Shown here: positions 25,877 to 35,458 of the stretch, piece by piece
Numbering within the stretch: the stretch's first letter is position 1
Layout: every line of letters begins with the position of its first letter
Assembly: GCF_023715205.1 (NCBI RefSeq)
Contig: NZ_JAMBNR010000016.1
Span: forward strand, 1-64,000
Length of the DNA: 64,000 nucleotides
Source: Mesobacillus maritimus
Lineage (GTDB): Bacteria > Bacillota > Bacilli > Bacillales > Cytobacillaceae
Direction: 5' to 3'
Notes under the pieces: generated by a model
The model's input: only the letters and a program-made list of their open reading frames with translations
Told to the model about the DNA's origin: nothing
Database searches by the model: none
Made by a program: the position numbers and the translations under genes

Positions 25877-27499
25877 TTGCAAAATCTAAAAAACCGACCT
25901 TGGTATAAATTTTACAAACAAAATGCGGATATTCAGTTACCAGAAATGTCCCTGTACTCGATGTTCGATCAAACCTCAAAAAAATATGCGGATAAAATCG
26001 CGATTATTTTCGAGGATGAAAAGGTTTCTTACCGGCAATTGAAAGAACAAGTGGATCTCTTGGCAGGGGCTTGGAAAGAGATGGGATTAAAAAAAGGCGA
26101 GCGCATAGGTTTAATGCTCGCCAACCATCCTGACTATATCATTTCTTATTATGCAGCCCAAGCTCTAGGAGTGACGGTTGTTCAAATCAATCCAATGTAT
26201 ACACCACGTGAATTATTACAAATTGTTAATGATTCAAAGATTTCTTCAATCGTTGGTGATACCGTATCTAAAAAGACCATTCAAGAAGTGAATCATTTGT
26301 ATCCGTTTAGATACCTTTTTGGATCTCAAACGGAACCGATTGGAGACTGTGAATTTAAAAGTTTGGATGAACTGATTCCTTTCTCAACACCGCTTGAGTC
26401 TCCTGAAGCGATCAATGTACACGATGATATTGCAGTTATTCAATACACTGGTGGGACAACAGGGAAAATGAAAGGCGCGATGCTTACACATTATAACCTT
26501 CTAGCGAATGTGGTTCAAAGTTATTCTATGTACGGTGATAATATGGTCAAGGGTGAGGAAACGATTTTAACAGCGACACCACTGTACCATGTCTATGCAA
26601 TGACGAGTGCTATGAACCTTGGAATCTACATTGGCGCAGAGCTTTTGTTATTTCGCAAATTTGAAGTAAATGATGTACTTGAGAAGGTTGATAAGTATCG
26701 TCCTACTTTCTTTCCTGGAGTTCCAAAAATGTATATCGCATTTGTAAACCATCCAGAAATAGAAAAACATCGTTTAGATTGTCTAAAAACATGTTCTTCA
26801 GGTTCTGCTCCACTACCTGTTGAGGTGATTAGAAAGTTTGAGAGGTTAACAGGTGCAACAATTGGTGAAGGATTTGGATTATCTGAAGCTTCCCCATCGA
26901 CTCATCGAAATCCACCTTTCGGGATTAGGAAAGTAGGGAGTATTGGTATTCCTTTTCCGAAAACGGATTGCAAGATTATTGATGATAGTGGAAATGAATT
27001 AGGAGCCAAGTCTGTTGGTGAGTTACTAATCAAGGGGCCTCAAATTATGAAAGGCTACTGGGGTAATCCCGAGGAAAGTGCAGCAACACTTCAGGATGGA
27101 TGGTTGCATACAGGAGACCTTGCAACAATGGATGAAGAGGGCTATTTCTATATTGTTGGTCGAAAAAAAGAAATGATTATTGTTGGTGGTTTTAATATTT
27201 ACCCACAGGAAATTGAAGGTGTTTTATATGAATATCCTGAAATTCAAGAAGCTGCAGTTGTGGGAATACCTCATGAAGAGCATGGAGAAATAGTTAAAGC
27301 ATTTGTCGTTCCGAAAACAGGAATGGAAATTGACCTTGAAGAGCTAAAAGGATATTGCTATTCAAAACTGACTCCATATAAAGTACCAAAGCAAATTGAA
27401 ATTAGAGATAAGCTTCCGCGTAACACTGTCGGAAAATTATTGAAACGACTTCTTGTCAAAGAAGAATTAGAGAAAGGAGCGGGGAATAATGCCGACTGA
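25877..27499 (+). CDS. Acyl-CoA ligase (AMP-forming, long-chain fatty-acid type)
   Basis: This 540-aa enzyme activates a carboxylic acid to its CoA thioester using ATP. Core motifs: P-loop YTGGTTGKMKGAMLTH, GEGFGLSEASPSTHRNP, the aspartate in LHTGDLATMD, and the C-terminal hinge GRKKEMIIVGGFNIYP with Lys in NTVGKLLKR. Overall layout resembles LcfB/FadD. The start is TTG, supported by GGGGGAATGAGG before it; no ATG fits. Its 3' end overlaps the next gene by 11 bp (ATG inside its last codons), showing translational coupling. It is expected to activate the acid imported by the TRAP system. Confidence 0.94.
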   Translation: MQNLKNRPWYKFYKQNADIQLPEMSLYSMFDQTSKKYADKIAIIFEDEKVSYRQLKEQVDLLAGAWKEMGLKKGERIGLMLANHPDYIISYYAAQALGVTVVQINPMYTPRELLQIVNDSKISSIVGDTVSKKTIQEVNHLYPFRYLFGSQTEPIGDCEFKSLDELIPFSTPLESPEAINVHDDIAVIQYTGGTTGKMKGAMLTHYNLLANVVQSYSMYGDNMVKGEETILTATPLYHVYAMTSAMNLGIYIGAELLLFRKFEVNDVLEKVDKYRPTFFPGVPKMYIAFVNHPEIEKHRLDCLKTCSSGSAPLPVEVIRKFERLTGATIGEGFGLSEASPSTHRNPPFGIRKVGSIGIPFPKTDCKIIDDSGNELGAKSVGELLIKGPQIMKGYWGNPEESAATLQDGWLHTGDLATMDEEGYFYIVGRKKEMIIVGGFNIYPQEIEGVLYEYPEIQEAAVVGIPHEEHGEIVKAFVVPKTGMEIDLEELKGYCYSKLTPYKVPKQIEIRDKLPRNTVGKLLKRLLVKEELEKGAGNNAD

Positions 27500-28370
27500 A
27501 AATATTAATAAAGTAGCCGTTATTGGAGCAGGTACGATGGGAGCACAAATTTCCATGGTATGTGCATTGGCCGGATATTCAGTTGTTCTTCAAGACGTAA
27601 GCGCTGACAGCTTAGAAAACGGAAAAGGAATCCTAGAGGAACAAATGATGAAGCGGGTGAAAAAAGGGCGACTAACCTCTGAAAAAGTTAGCGAGGCCTT
27701 TAACTTAATTCAGTTCACCACTTCTCTAGAGGATTTAAAAGAGGTCGACTTTGTTGTTGAAGCAATTGTAGAGAAATTAGATATAAAACGAGATTTATTC
27801 GCTAAGCTTGATCAAATTACACCGAAGCATGCAATTCTAGCAACAAACAGTTCTACAATTGTCAGCTCAAAACTTGCGGATGCTACGAATCGTCCTGAGC
27901 AGGTTTGCAATGTCCATTTCTTTAATCCAGCTCTTGTTATGGAGTTGGTAGAAGTCGTTCGAGGTCCACATACCTCGACTGAAACAGCTGAAACAGCAAT
28001 GGAGTTTGTTAAATCTATTAATAAATATCCTGTTCTATTAAATAAGGAGATTTCTGGTTTTGTGGCAAATCGAATTCTTGGAAAGTTAATGGATGAAGCT
28101 GTTTACTTGCTCGAAAATGGCATTGCAAGCCACGAGGATATTGACATTGTATGTAAAAAAGCATTAAATCACCCAATTGGTCCATTTGCATTAATGGATT
28201 TAACAGGACTTGATGTGAATTATCTCGTACGGATGCAACGATACCAAGAGTCAGGTGATGAACGTGATAAACCATCCAAAATTGTTAAAGAGAAGGTTGA
28301 AAAAGGAGAATTAGGAAGGAAGACAGGAAAAGGTTTTTATACGTATGAAAATACACCTGCAAAAGTTTAG
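27489..28370 (+). CDS. 3-hydroxyacyl-CoA dehydrogenase (first copy)
   Basis: This 293-aa NAD-dependent enzyme oxidises L-3-hydroxyacyl-CoA to 3-ketoacyl-CoA. It has the Rossmann motif GAGTMG at 13-18, ATNSSTIVSSKLA (active-site Ser), HFFNPALVMELVEV with the catalytic His, and the dimerisation domain ending in GRKTGKGFYTYE. Length matches MmgB/PaaH. It overlaps the ligase gene by 11 bp and lies 11 bp before etfB, in the middle of the operon. A paralogue is at 30204; the two are roughly half identical by eye. Confidence 0.95.
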   Translation: MPTENINKVAVIGAGTMGAQISMVCALAGYSVVLQDVSADSLENGKGILEEQMMKRVKKGRLTSEKVSEAFNLIQFTTSLEDLKEVDFVVEAIVEKLDIKRDLFAKLDQITPKHAILATNSSTIVSSKLADATNRPEQVCNVHFFNPALVMELVEVVRGPHTSTETAETAMEFVKSINKYPVLLNKEISGFVANRILGKLMDEAVYLLENGIASHEDIDIVCKKALNHPIGPFALMDLTGLDVNYLVRMQRYQESGDERDKPSKIVKEKVEKGELGRKTGKGFYTYENTPAKV

Positions 28371-28381
28371 GAGGGAAATTG

Positions 28382-29155
28382 ATGAATATTTTTGTTTTAT
28401 TAAAAAGAACGTTTGATACAGAGGAGAAAATTGCAATAGCAAACGGTGCGATTAATGAAGAGGGCGCTGAGTTTATTATCAATCCTTATGATGAATATGC
28501 TGTTGAAGAAGCAATTCAAATCCGTGATCAACACGGTGGGGAAGTAACTGTAGTAACCGTAGGAAATGAAGAAGCTGAAAAACAGCTTAGAACAGCATTA
28601 GCAATGGGTGCTGATAAGGCTGTCCTCATTAACACGGAAGAGGATGTTGAAGTGAGTGATCAATTCACAACGGCCAAAATTTTAGCGGAGTATTTAAAAG
28701 ATAAGGAAGCGGATATTATTCTTGCTGGAAATGTAGCGATAGATAATGGTAGCGGGCAAGTTGGTCCACGCGTTGCCGATTTGTTGGATATTCCTTATGT
28801 GACCACGATTACGAATTTAGAGATTTCAGGTGAAACGGTAACGGTGGTTCGTGATGTTGAAGGAGATTCAGAAACCATCGAGACTCAATTGCCTGTATTA
28901 GTTACAGCTCAGCAGGGCTTAAATGAACCACGTTACCCATCGCTTCCTGGAATTATGAAAGCGAAGAAAAAGCCGCTTGAGGAATTAGAAATAGACGATT
29001 TAGATTTAGACGAAGATGATGTGGAAGCAAAAACGAAAGTCGTTGAAATCTTTTTACCACCTAGCAAAGAAGCAGGTCGTGTGCTTGAAGGAGAGTTAAA
29101 TGAGCAGGTACAAGAATTGGTGAGCTTGCTGCATAAAGAAGCAAAAGTAATTTAA
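28382..29155 (+). CDS. etfB: Electron transfer flavoprotein beta subunit
   Basis: This 257-aa subunit of ETF takes electrons from the operon's acyl-CoA dehydrogenases. Motifs: MNIFVLLKRTFDTEEKI at the start, ALAMGADKAVLI, DIILAGNVAIDNGSGQVGP (AMP/FAD binding) and PRYPSLPGIMKAKKKP, a highly conserved EtfB signature. ATG 28382 lies 6 nt after AGGAGG; an in-frame TTG one codon earlier is not preferred. It is followed directly by etfA. A dedicated ETF in a catabolic operon suggests electrons flow to an ETF:quinone oxidoreductase elsewhere. Confidence 0.95.
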   Translation: MNIFVLLKRTFDTEEKIAIANGAINEEGAEFIINPYDEYAVEEAIQIRDQHGGEVTVVTVGNEEAEKQLRTALAMGADKAVLINTEEDVEVSDQFTTAKILAEYLKDKEADIILAGNVAIDNGSGQVGPRVADLLDIPYVTTITNLEISGETVTVVRDVEGDSETIETQLPVLVTAQQGLNEPRYPSLPGIMKAKKKPLEELEIDDLDLDEDDVEAKTKVVEIFLPPSKEAGRVLEGELNEQVQELVSLLHKEAKVI

Positions 29156-29169
29156 GGGGAGTGCATAAA

Positions 29170-30147
29170 ATGGGAAAAAAAGTAACGGTTTTAGGTGAAG
29201 TTCGTGACGGAGCATTAAGAAATGTATCATTTGAAGGAGTTGCGGCAGCAAGAACCATTGCTGAAGATGGTGAAGTGGTTGCTGTTCTGTTGGGGGCAGA
29301 AGTTAAAGGGTTGGCAGAAGAACTAATTGCTTCTGGTGCTGACCGTGCAGTTGTAGTAGAGAATGAGAAATTGGCTGAATATACCTCAGATGGCTTTGCT
29401 CAGGCGTTTTTGGCAGTGATTGAACAGGAACAGCCGGATGCTATTATTGCTGGACATACCGCACTTGGAAAAGACTTGTCCCCAAAAATTGCGAGTAAAT
29501 TAGGATCTGGTTTGATTTCAGATGCAGTAAAAGTTGAAGTAGAGGGTGGGAATGTTGTTTTCACACGCCCGATATATTCTGGTAAAGCATTTGAGAAAAA
29601 GATTGTAACAGATGGAGTGATTTTTGCAACGATTCGTCCAAATAATATTCAGCCACTAGGGAAAGATGATGCTCGTACTGGGGATGTTTCCGAGCTTACC
29701 GTTGAAATTAAGGATTTACGTACAATTGTACGGGAAGTGGCCAAAAAGGCTACTCAAGGGGTAGATTTATCCGAAGCAAAAATAATCGTTGCTGGTGGAC
29801 GTGGAGTTAAAAGTGAAGACGGCTTCAAACCATTGCAGGAGCTTGCTGATTTGTTAGGAGGAGCAGTGGGTGCTTCTCGTGGAGCTTGCGATGCAGAATA
29901 TTGTGATTACTCGTTGCAGATTGGTCAAACAGGGAAGGTTGTAACACCAGATTTGTATATTGCTTGTGGAATTTCTGGTGCGATTCAGCATCTTGCCGGG
30001 ATGTCTAACTCGAAGGTCATCGTAGCGATTAATAAAGATCCAGAAGCGAATATTTTCAATGTGGCAGACTATGGTATTGTCGGTGATTTATTCGAAGTGG
30101 TCCCAATGTTAGTTGAAGAATTTAAAAGTTTACTAGTTGAGGCATAA
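29170..30147 (+). CDS. etfA: Electron transfer flavoprotein alpha subunit
   Basis: This 325-aa subunit binds FAD and completes the ETF. The N-terminal domain has VLGEVRDGALRNVSFEGVAA; the C-terminal FAD domain has VAGGRGVKSEDGF, GASRGACDAEY, QIGQTGKVVTPDLYIACGIS and IAINKDPEANIF-type sequence (here VAINKDPEANIFNVADYG). ATG 29170 has GGGGAG about 7 nt before it; a GTG at 29161 overlaps that site. It is 14 bp after etfB. Confidence 0.96.
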   Translation: MGKKVTVLGEVRDGALRNVSFEGVAAARTIAEDGEVVAVLLGAEVKGLAEELIASGADRAVVVENEKLAEYTSDGFAQAFLAVIEQEQPDAIIAGHTALGKDLSPKIASKLGSGLISDAVKVEVEGGNVVFTRPIYSGKAFEKKIVTDGVIFATIRPNNIQPLGKDDARTGDVSELTVEIKDLRTIVREVAKKATQGVDLSEAKIIVAGGRGVKSEDGFKPLQELADLLGGAVGASRGACDAEYCDYSLQIGQTGKVVTPDLYIACGISGAIQHLAGMSNSKVIVAINKDPEANIFNVADYGIVGDLFEVVPMLVEEFKSLLVEA

Positions 30148-30153
30148 AGTGAA

Positions 30154-30175
30154 GAGTCCCCGTTGTACGGGGACT
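30154..30175 (+). other. Intercistronic hairpin after etfA
   Basis: AGTCCCC-gttgta-CGGGGACT is a strong 8-bp hairpin without a T run, in the only sizeable gap (56 bp) between etfA and the next gene. It may stabilise or process the upstream message rather than end it. Confidence 0.5.
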
Positions 30176-30203
30176 TAATTCCGGTTAAAAGAAGGGGACT
30201 AGT

Positions 30204-31064
30204 ATGGAAAAAATAAGTGTAATTGGTTCCGGAACAATGGGCCGAGGAATTGTGTATTCGTGTGCAATAGCAGGATTTTCAACTGTTGTGCAGGATATAT
30301 CTCAAAACTCGTTAGAAACCTGCCGAACCTATATTGATAAACAATTGCATCGAGCTGTTGAAAAAGGCCAATTATCTCAAGAAGAAGCTAAAGCTGCAAA
30401 AGATAGAATTCAATATACTACTAGTATAGAGGAAGCTGCTAACGGAACTGATCTAGTGATTGAGGCCGTATTGGAGCTAATGGATTTGAAAATAGAAGTA
30501 TTTAAGCAATTGGATCAGTTTGCACCTCCTCATGCGATTTTAGCTACAAATACATCTACGATGAGTCCGACAGAAATTGCGGCACAAACGAGCAGACCAG
30601 ACCGTTGCATCGCCCTCCATTTCTTCAACCCTGTACCAAAGATGAAACTAATTGAAGTGATTTGTGGATTGGAAACGTCGGAAGAAACGATTGATCAATG
30701 TTTTGAGTTTGGAAAGTCACTAGGTAAAGAGTGTGTAAAAATCAATGAATATCCAGGTTTTGCGGTTAGTCGGATGAATTGTTTAATTGGAAACGAAGCG
30801 ATGAATATGGTCATGGAAGGTGTCGGAAGTGTTGAAGACATTGATAAAGCAATTAAACTTGGATTGAACCATCCAATGGGGCCATTAGAACTAGCCGATT
30901 TAGTAGGGCTCGATACAAGACTTCGAAATATGGAATATCTCCATAAAACATTAGGAGAGAAATACCGACCATGTCCAATCCTTGTAAAATATGTAAAAGC
31001 AGGGAGACTAGGCAAAAAAAGTGGGCGAGGATTTTATAACTACACTGAACAGGGGGAAGCATAA
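30204..31064 (+). CDS. 3-hydroxyacyl-CoA dehydrogenase (second copy)
   Basis: This 286-aa paralogue of the 27489 gene product has Rossmann motif GSGTMG (8-13), ATNTSTMSPTEIA, HFFNPVPKMKLIEV with catalytic His, and the dimerisation domain ending GKKSGRGFYNY. Two such enzymes in one operon fit a substrate with two oxidation stages or different chain forms. The ATG has AGGGGA about 8 nt before it. Its stop overlaps the start of the next gene by one base (TAATG), showing coupled translation. Confidence 0.94.
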   Translation: MEKISVIGSGTMGRGIVYSCAIAGFSTVVQDISQNSLETCRTYIDKQLHRAVEKGQLSQEEAKAAKDRIQYTTSIEEAANGTDLVIEAVLELMDLKIEVFKQLDQFAPPHAILATNTSTMSPTEIAAQTSRPDRCIALHFFNPVPKMKLIEVICGLETSEETIDQCFEFGKSLGKECVKINEYPGFAVSRMNCLIGNEAMNMVMEGVGSVEDIDKAIKLGLNHPMGPLELADLVGLDTRLRNMEYLHKTLGEKYRPCPILVKYVKAGRLGKKSGRGFYNYTEQGEA

Positions 31065-32218
31065 TGGATTTTCGCTTAGATGAAGAGATAGAATTTTTGA
31101 AAAAGAATGTCCGTGATTTTGTTCAAACAGAAGTAGAAGCTGTTGCGATGCAGATTGAAGAAGAGAATCGAATTCCTCAAAAAATCATTGATATGTCTAA
31201 AGAAATGGGTTTATTCGGTTTAAGTATCCCTGAAGAATATGGTGGACTTGGAATTGGAATGGTTGGAAAATGTGCTTTATATGAAGAAATAGGCGCAACA
31301 CATAATGGATATACGACATTAATTGGTGCCCATACAGGAATTGGAACTGTTGGAATTGTCGAAATGGGGAACGAAGAACAAAAGCGGAAATATCTTCCTG
31401 AAATGGCCGCAGGGGAAAAAATTGGAGCATTTGCGTTAACAGAACCTGCTGCAGGATCGAATGCTACGAACTTGAAAACAACCGCTGTACGAAAAGGCGA
31501 TAAATATATTTTAAATGGGACAAAGCATTATATAACCAATGCAACCGAGGCGGATGTGTTTACTGTTATGGCGGTAACAGACTCTTCTAAAGGTTCTAAA
31601 GGAATCACTTCCTTTATCGTGGAAAAAGATTTTCCTGGATTCCATGTTGGGGCTGTTGAAAGAAAAATGGGGTTGAGAGGCTCTCATTCTGCAGAAGTAA
31701 TTATGGAAGATTGTGAAGTACCAGCTGAAAATGTCTTAGGAGTAGAAGGGCAAGGGTATGTAAATGCTCTTAAAATTTTGGCAAATGGTCGTGCAGGGTT
31801 GGCTGCCAGGAACTTAGGCTCTTGTCAAAAACTTCTTGATATGTCTGCTACCTATGCGAATGAAAGAATCCAGTTTGGTGTACCGATCATTGACCATCAA
31901 GCGGTGGGGCATATGCTTGCTGAGATGGCTATGGATATTGAAGCACTCCGTTCATTTACGTACCGTGTTGCTTGGATGGTTGACCAAGGAATGAAGGTAA
32001 TCAAAGAAGCTGCGATGTTGAAATTGTACGGTTCCGAGGTTTATAACCGTGTAGCAGATAAGGCGGTTCAGGTTCACGGCGGAATCGGCTATATTGCTGA
32101 TTATCCAATTGAGCGTTTCTTCCGCGATGCTCGAATCACAAGAATCTATGAAGGAACTTCCGAAATTCAGAAGAATATTATTGCTGGGCAATTAAAAAAA
32201 GAATACGCAATAGATTAA
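31064..32218 (+). CDS. Acyl-CoA dehydrogenase, short/medium-chain type (third)
   Basis: This 384-aa FAD enzyme parallels the 21609 product: IGAFALTEPAAGSNATNLKT, YITNATEADVFTV, DKAVQVHGGIGYIADYPIER and catalytic Glu363 in RIYEGTSEIQK. It keeps all active-site features. A one-base overlap joins it to the upstream dehydrogenase. Two similar acyl-CoA dehydrogenases in the same operon suggest sequential oxidation steps, for example before and after chain shortening of a branched or dicarboxylic acid. That is inference. Confidence 0.95.
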   Translation: MDFRLDEEIEFLKKNVRDFVQTEVEAVAMQIEEENRIPQKIIDMSKEMGLFGLSIPEEYGGLGIGMVGKCALYEEIGATHNGYTTLIGAHTGIGTVGIVEMGNEEQKRKYLPEMAAGEKIGAFALTEPAAGSNATNLKTTAVRKGDKYILNGTKHYITNATEADVFTVMAVTDSSKGSKGITSFIVEKDFPGFHVGAVERKMGLRGSHSAEVIMEDCEVPAENVLGVEGQGYVNALKILANGRAGLAARNLGSCQKLLDMSATYANERIQFGVPIIDHQAVGHMLAEMAMDIEALRSFTYRVAWMVDQGMKVIKEAAMLKLYGSEVYNRVADKAVQVHGGIGYIADYPIERFFRDARITRIYEGTSEIQKNIIAGQLKKEYAID

Positions 32219-32244
32219 TAAGGTAGAAGAGAGGAGCAGTTGGA

Positions 32245-33441
32245 ATGGGAGAAAAAGAAAACATTGTCATTGTTAGTGCTGTACGTACACCAATTGGACG
32301 CTACGGCGGTGCTTTTAAGGAAATAAATTCTGGTTTTTTAGCTAGTCATGTTATTAAGGAAGCCGTGAATCGGGCGAATCTTTCAACAGACCTGGTAGAC
32401 GAGGTAATTATGGGAGAAGTTCGACAAAGTACGGAATCTTCAAACGTTGCTAGAGTTGCGGCATTAAGAGCGGGGATCCCTGAGAGTACACCAGCTTTCA
32501 CAATCAATCGTTTATGTGCTTCCGGAATGCAAGCGATTGCATCTGGTGTTCAACAAGTCCAATCAGGTCAAGCAGAAGTCGTCGTTGCTGGCGGAACAGA
32601 GAGTATGAGCTGTTCTCCGGTTTATTTACGCGGGTCCCGCTTTGGAGGGGATCGTGCTCATTTAGTAGATTCAAACACAGAAGCAGGACAACAGCCGAAA
32701 GAAATATACGGCGAGAATCTTGGTATGGGAATCACTGCTGAAAACGTGGCTGAAAAGTATCAGATTTCTCGTGAAGATCAAGATCAGTTCGCGATCGAAA
32801 GTCAACGTAGAGCAAGTGTAGCGATCCAAGAAGGAAAATTTAAAGAAGAGATTGTTCCATTTGAAGTAAAGAACAGAAAAGGATCTGTTGTGGTTGATAC
32901 AGATGAACATCCTCGCCCAGATACAACGTTCGAGAAATTAGCAAAATTAAAACCAGCTTTCCGGAAAGACGGGACAGTAACCGCTGGAAATGCGTGTGGA
33001 CGTAATGATGGAGCATCTGCTGTTGTCCTTATGACAGAGGAAAACGCGAAGGCGAAGGGCTTAAAACCTCTAGCAAGAATAGTCGATTGGGCTGCTGTTG
33101 GCGTTTCACCTGAAATCATGGGGATTGGTCCTGTCCCAGCAGTTAAGAAACTACTTGAGAGAACAGGGAAGAGCTTAGACCAAATTGACCTATTCGAGTT
33201 AAATGAAGCATTTGCATCCCAGGCATTAGCAGTCATTCGAGAACTTGGACTGAATCAAGAAAAAGTCAATGTAAATGGCGGTGCCATTGCTCTAGGACAT
33301 CCTGTAGGAGCTACTGGTGCGAGGATTGTTACGACTTTACTATATGAATTAATTCGTCGAAAGCAAAAGTATGGAGTCGCTACTCTATGTGTTGGTGGTG
33401 GCCAAGGGATGGCAATAATGATTGAAAATATTTCGGAGTAA
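32245..33441 (+). CDS. Acetyl-CoA C-acyltransferase (thiolase)
   Basis: This 398-aa thiolase cleaves 3-ketoacyl-CoA with CoA. Catalytic residues are all visible: Cys91 in [11 protein letters not shown], His352 in [14 protein letters not shown] and Cys382 in LCVGGGQG. Length is standard for the FadA/AtoB group; sequence alone does not separate degradative from biosynthetic members, but the operon context indicates degradation. GAGAGGAG lies about 9 nt before the ATG. Confidence 0.95.
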   Translation: MGEKENIVIVSAVRTPIGRYGGAFKEINSGFLASHVIKEAVNRANLSTDLVDEVIMGEVRQSTESSNVARVAALRAGIPESTPAFTINRLCASGMQAIASGVQQVQSGQAEVVVAGGTESMSCSPVYLRGSRFGGDRAHLVDSNTEAGQQPKEIYGENLGMGITAENVAEKYQISREDQDQFAIESQRRASVAIQEGKFKEEIVPFEVKNRKGSVVVDTDEHPRPDTTFEKLAKLKPAFRKDGTVTAGNACGRNDGASAVVLMTEENAKAKGLKPLARIVDWAAVGVSPEIMGIGPVPAVKKLLERTGKSLDQIDLFELNEAFASQALAVIRELGLNQEKVNVNGGAIALGHPVGATGARIVTTLLYELIRRKQKYGVATLCVGGGQGMAIMIENISE

Positions 33442-33493
33442 GCATCTTTAAGGTCTGAAAAATTGTTAGCTATTTATCTAGGAGAGGGGATGT

Positions 33494-34279
33494 GTGGAAT
33501 TGAACTTTGAGAATATAGAAGTAACCCAAAATGGGAAACTTGCTTATGTTGTTATTAATCGACCGCAGCTTAGGAATGCTCTAAATACAGAAACTTTGCA
33601 AGAAATTGTTAACGCACTGGACTTGTTAAATCGAGATAATTCTGTAGGTTGTGTTGTTTTTACTGGGAAAGGAGAAAAATCGTTCGCAGCGGGTGCAGAT
33701 ATTGCTCAATTGAAAGAGAAAACCGCATTAGATGTGTTCAAGCCAAACGGAATGCAAGAAGTTTACGATAAAATTGAGATGTTCGAAAAACCAACGATTG
33801 CGATGGTAAATGGTTTTGCTCTAGGTGGGGGCTGTGAATTAGCTCTTGCATGTGACATACGGATTGCCTCTACTAATGCAAAGTTTGGTCTTCCAGAATT
33901 AAATTTATCAATTATACCTGGGGCAGGAGGTACCCAACGTTTAGCGCGTGTAGTGGGTAAGGGAGTTGCACTAGATATGATTTTGACTGGGAGAATCCTT
34001 GATGGGGAACAAGCTCATCGAATTGGCCTAGTTTCAGAAGTTGTTTCTCAGGAAGAACTTGAAGCTAAAACAGTAGAAATTGCCGAGAAAATTCTAGCTA
34101 AGGGACCGCTAGCAGTAAAATTAGCTAAGCTGGCTGTACATGCTGGCTATGAAACAGATCAAAAAACCGGGCAAATTATTGAAAAGTTAGCACAGGCTGT
34201 CTTGTTTTCAACTGAAGATAAAAATGAGGGCACTGCTGCGTTTCTAGAAAAACGAAAAGCTGAATTTGCTTCGAAATAA
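33494..34279 (+). CDS. Enoyl-CoA hydratase
   Basis: This 261-aa crotonase-fold enzyme hydrates 2-enoyl-CoA. The CoA oxyanion hole is in AAGADIAQL and GFALGGGCELALACD; the two catalytic Glu residues correspond to Glu115 (GGGCEL) and Glu135 (LPELNL). The start is GTG 33494, with GGAGAGGGG about 5-13 nt before it. It is the last gene of the catabolic operon, 52 bp after the thiolase. With the dehydrogenases and thiolase it completes a beta-oxidation cycle. Confidence 0.94.
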   Translation: MELNFENIEVTQNGKLAYVVINRPQLRNALNTETLQEIVNALDLLNRDNSVGCVVFTGKGEKSFAAGADIAQLKEKTALDVFKPNGMQEVYDKIEMFEKPTIAMVNGFALGGGCELALACDIRIASTNAKFGLPELNLSIIPGAGGTQRLARVVGKGVALDMILTGRILDGEQAHRIGLVSEVVSQEELEAKTVEIAEKILAKGPLAVKLAKLAVHAGYETDQKTGQIIEKLAQAVLFSTEDKNEGTAAFLEKRKAEFASK

Positions 34280-34358
34280 CGTGGCAACCTCTTGTACAAT
34301 GATGAGGCAATCGTTTATAGTTAAAAAATATAGCTTTAACGATTGGTAGGCGGATAAG

Positions 34359-34580
34359 ATGTACAAGAGTTTTTACCATTTTCTAATGAAATACCGACAT
34401 CCCAAACCAAAAGATGATATTAGTCGGTTTGCAAATGATGCTTATGAAGATCATAGCTTTCCAAAGAACTCTGAGGATTATGATGAAATTAGCACTTACC
34501 TTGAGTTCAATGCTCATTATTTGGATAGTATGTCCATTTTTGATGAAGCATGGGAATTATACTTACACTATGAAGGGTAG
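34359..34580 (+). CDS. yozE: YozE family protein (UPF0346)
   Basis: This 73-aa cytosolic protein matches YozE, a small SAM-like helical bundle of unknown function conserved in Firmicutes. Typical parts are [36 protein letters not shown] and [13 protein letters not shown]. The ATG follows GGCGGAT by about 6 nt. In B. subtilis yozE lies next to yodN and yozD; the same neighbours follow here. Its stop codon lies inside the stem of its own terminator. Confidence 0.92.
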   Translation: MYKSFYHFLMKYRHPKPKDDISRFANDAYEDHSFPKNSEDYDEISTYLEFNAHYLDSMSIFDEAWELYLHYEG

Positions 34581-34606
34581 AGGTTATTCTCTCCCTTCAT
34601 TTTTTC
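34570..34606 (+). terminator. Terminator overlapping the yozE stop codon
   Basis: ATGAAGGGTAGAG-gttatt-CTCTCCCTTCAT with one bulge, followed by TTTTTT, starts within the last codons of yozE. Confidence 0.8.
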
Positions 34607-34759
34607 GTAAAAGTGAAGAAAACGGAAAACCTCCTTCTCACTTCAATTAATATAAGTGGGAATGGGCACTAATTCTGTTTATGAGCGTGTCGATTTCCCT
34701 TATTCCGGCATATAATGTGGTAATAAAATTCACGACGGATCATTGAGGGGATGGAGGAA

Positions 34760-35458
34760 ATGGCAAATAGGAAGGAACCGAAATATAAAATCGGTGATAC
34801 AGTCGTGATCACAATTTATGGGACAGTTGGGAAAGTAACAAATATTAAATGGCTTGATGGATTATATGTGTATGAAATCAATAAAGGGCAAGGCCTATAT
34901 CTTGAATCCAGCCTGATGCCGTTAGATGAATATGAGGGAAAGCTCCTTGAAAAAGAGCATATTGATATAGAATATAAGTTTTTTTTCGGTGACCTTGTCC
35001 AAGTTAAAGGATATGGTTCTGATTTATTTAAAATCGTAGGGTTTCGTACCGAAATATGGCGTTACAAGGAGGATTCTTGGGAGGATGTCATCTATGAGCT
35101 TTCTCGTCTAAAAGACGGGGAATGGCTCGAAGCAGGGGAAGAAGAATTAACGCTTATCGCCGACGCCGAAAGTGCCGATCTGTTCATTAAGAAGTTTGGT
35201 TTGCTGTTGAATACAGATAAGAAAATATTATCTGGTCAAGATGAAAAGAAACAAACTTCTTCTAGAAGAAAATCGGAAAAAGAGGAGTTGCGAAAAAAAA
35301 GCATGAAACAAAGTTTAATTGACAGCATGCTTGATCTTTATAATGATTATCGAATCCTACATGAATGGTTCGGAGATGAAGAGTATGCAAAGGTGATGAA
35401 GGTGGTCTTAAGAAAGCTATCTGTTATTGTCAACAATGATGGCAAAAGTCATGTTTAA
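34760..35458 (+). CDS. yodN: YodN-like conserved protein
   Basis: This 232-aa cytosolic protein of unknown function lies where B. subtilis has yodN (between yozE and yozD), and I assign it on position plus general resemblance. Residues 8-60 form a beta-rich, SH3-like region (YKIGDTVVITIYGTVGKVTN), with a second at about 72-135 (FFFGDLVQVKGYGSDLFKIV). A charged linker rich in Lys and Glu (about 155-185) leads to a C-terminal helical domain. GAGGGG is 9 nt before ATG 34760; an ATG at 34751 abuts that site. Confidence 0.7.
   Translation: MANRKEPKYKIGDTVVITIYGTVGKVTNIKWLDGLYVYEINKGQGLYLESSLMPLDEYEGKLLEKEHIDIEYKFFFGDLVQVKGYGSDLFKIVGFRTEIWRYKEDSWEDVIYELSRLKDGEWLEAGEEELTLIADAESADLFIKKFGLLLNTDKKILSGQDEKKQTSSRRKSEKEELRKKSMKQSLIDSMLDLYNDYRILHEWFGDEEYAKVMKVVLRKLSVIVNNDGKSHV

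Noticed and set aside
32802-33236. 144-aa antisense frame inside the thiolase gene
   Set aside because: It is a long shadow frame opposite a gene with intact catalytic residues; no independent signals.
34414-34650. 78-aa frame over yozE
   Set aside because: It is a shadow of yozE in another frame; yozE has family identity and a ribosome binding site.
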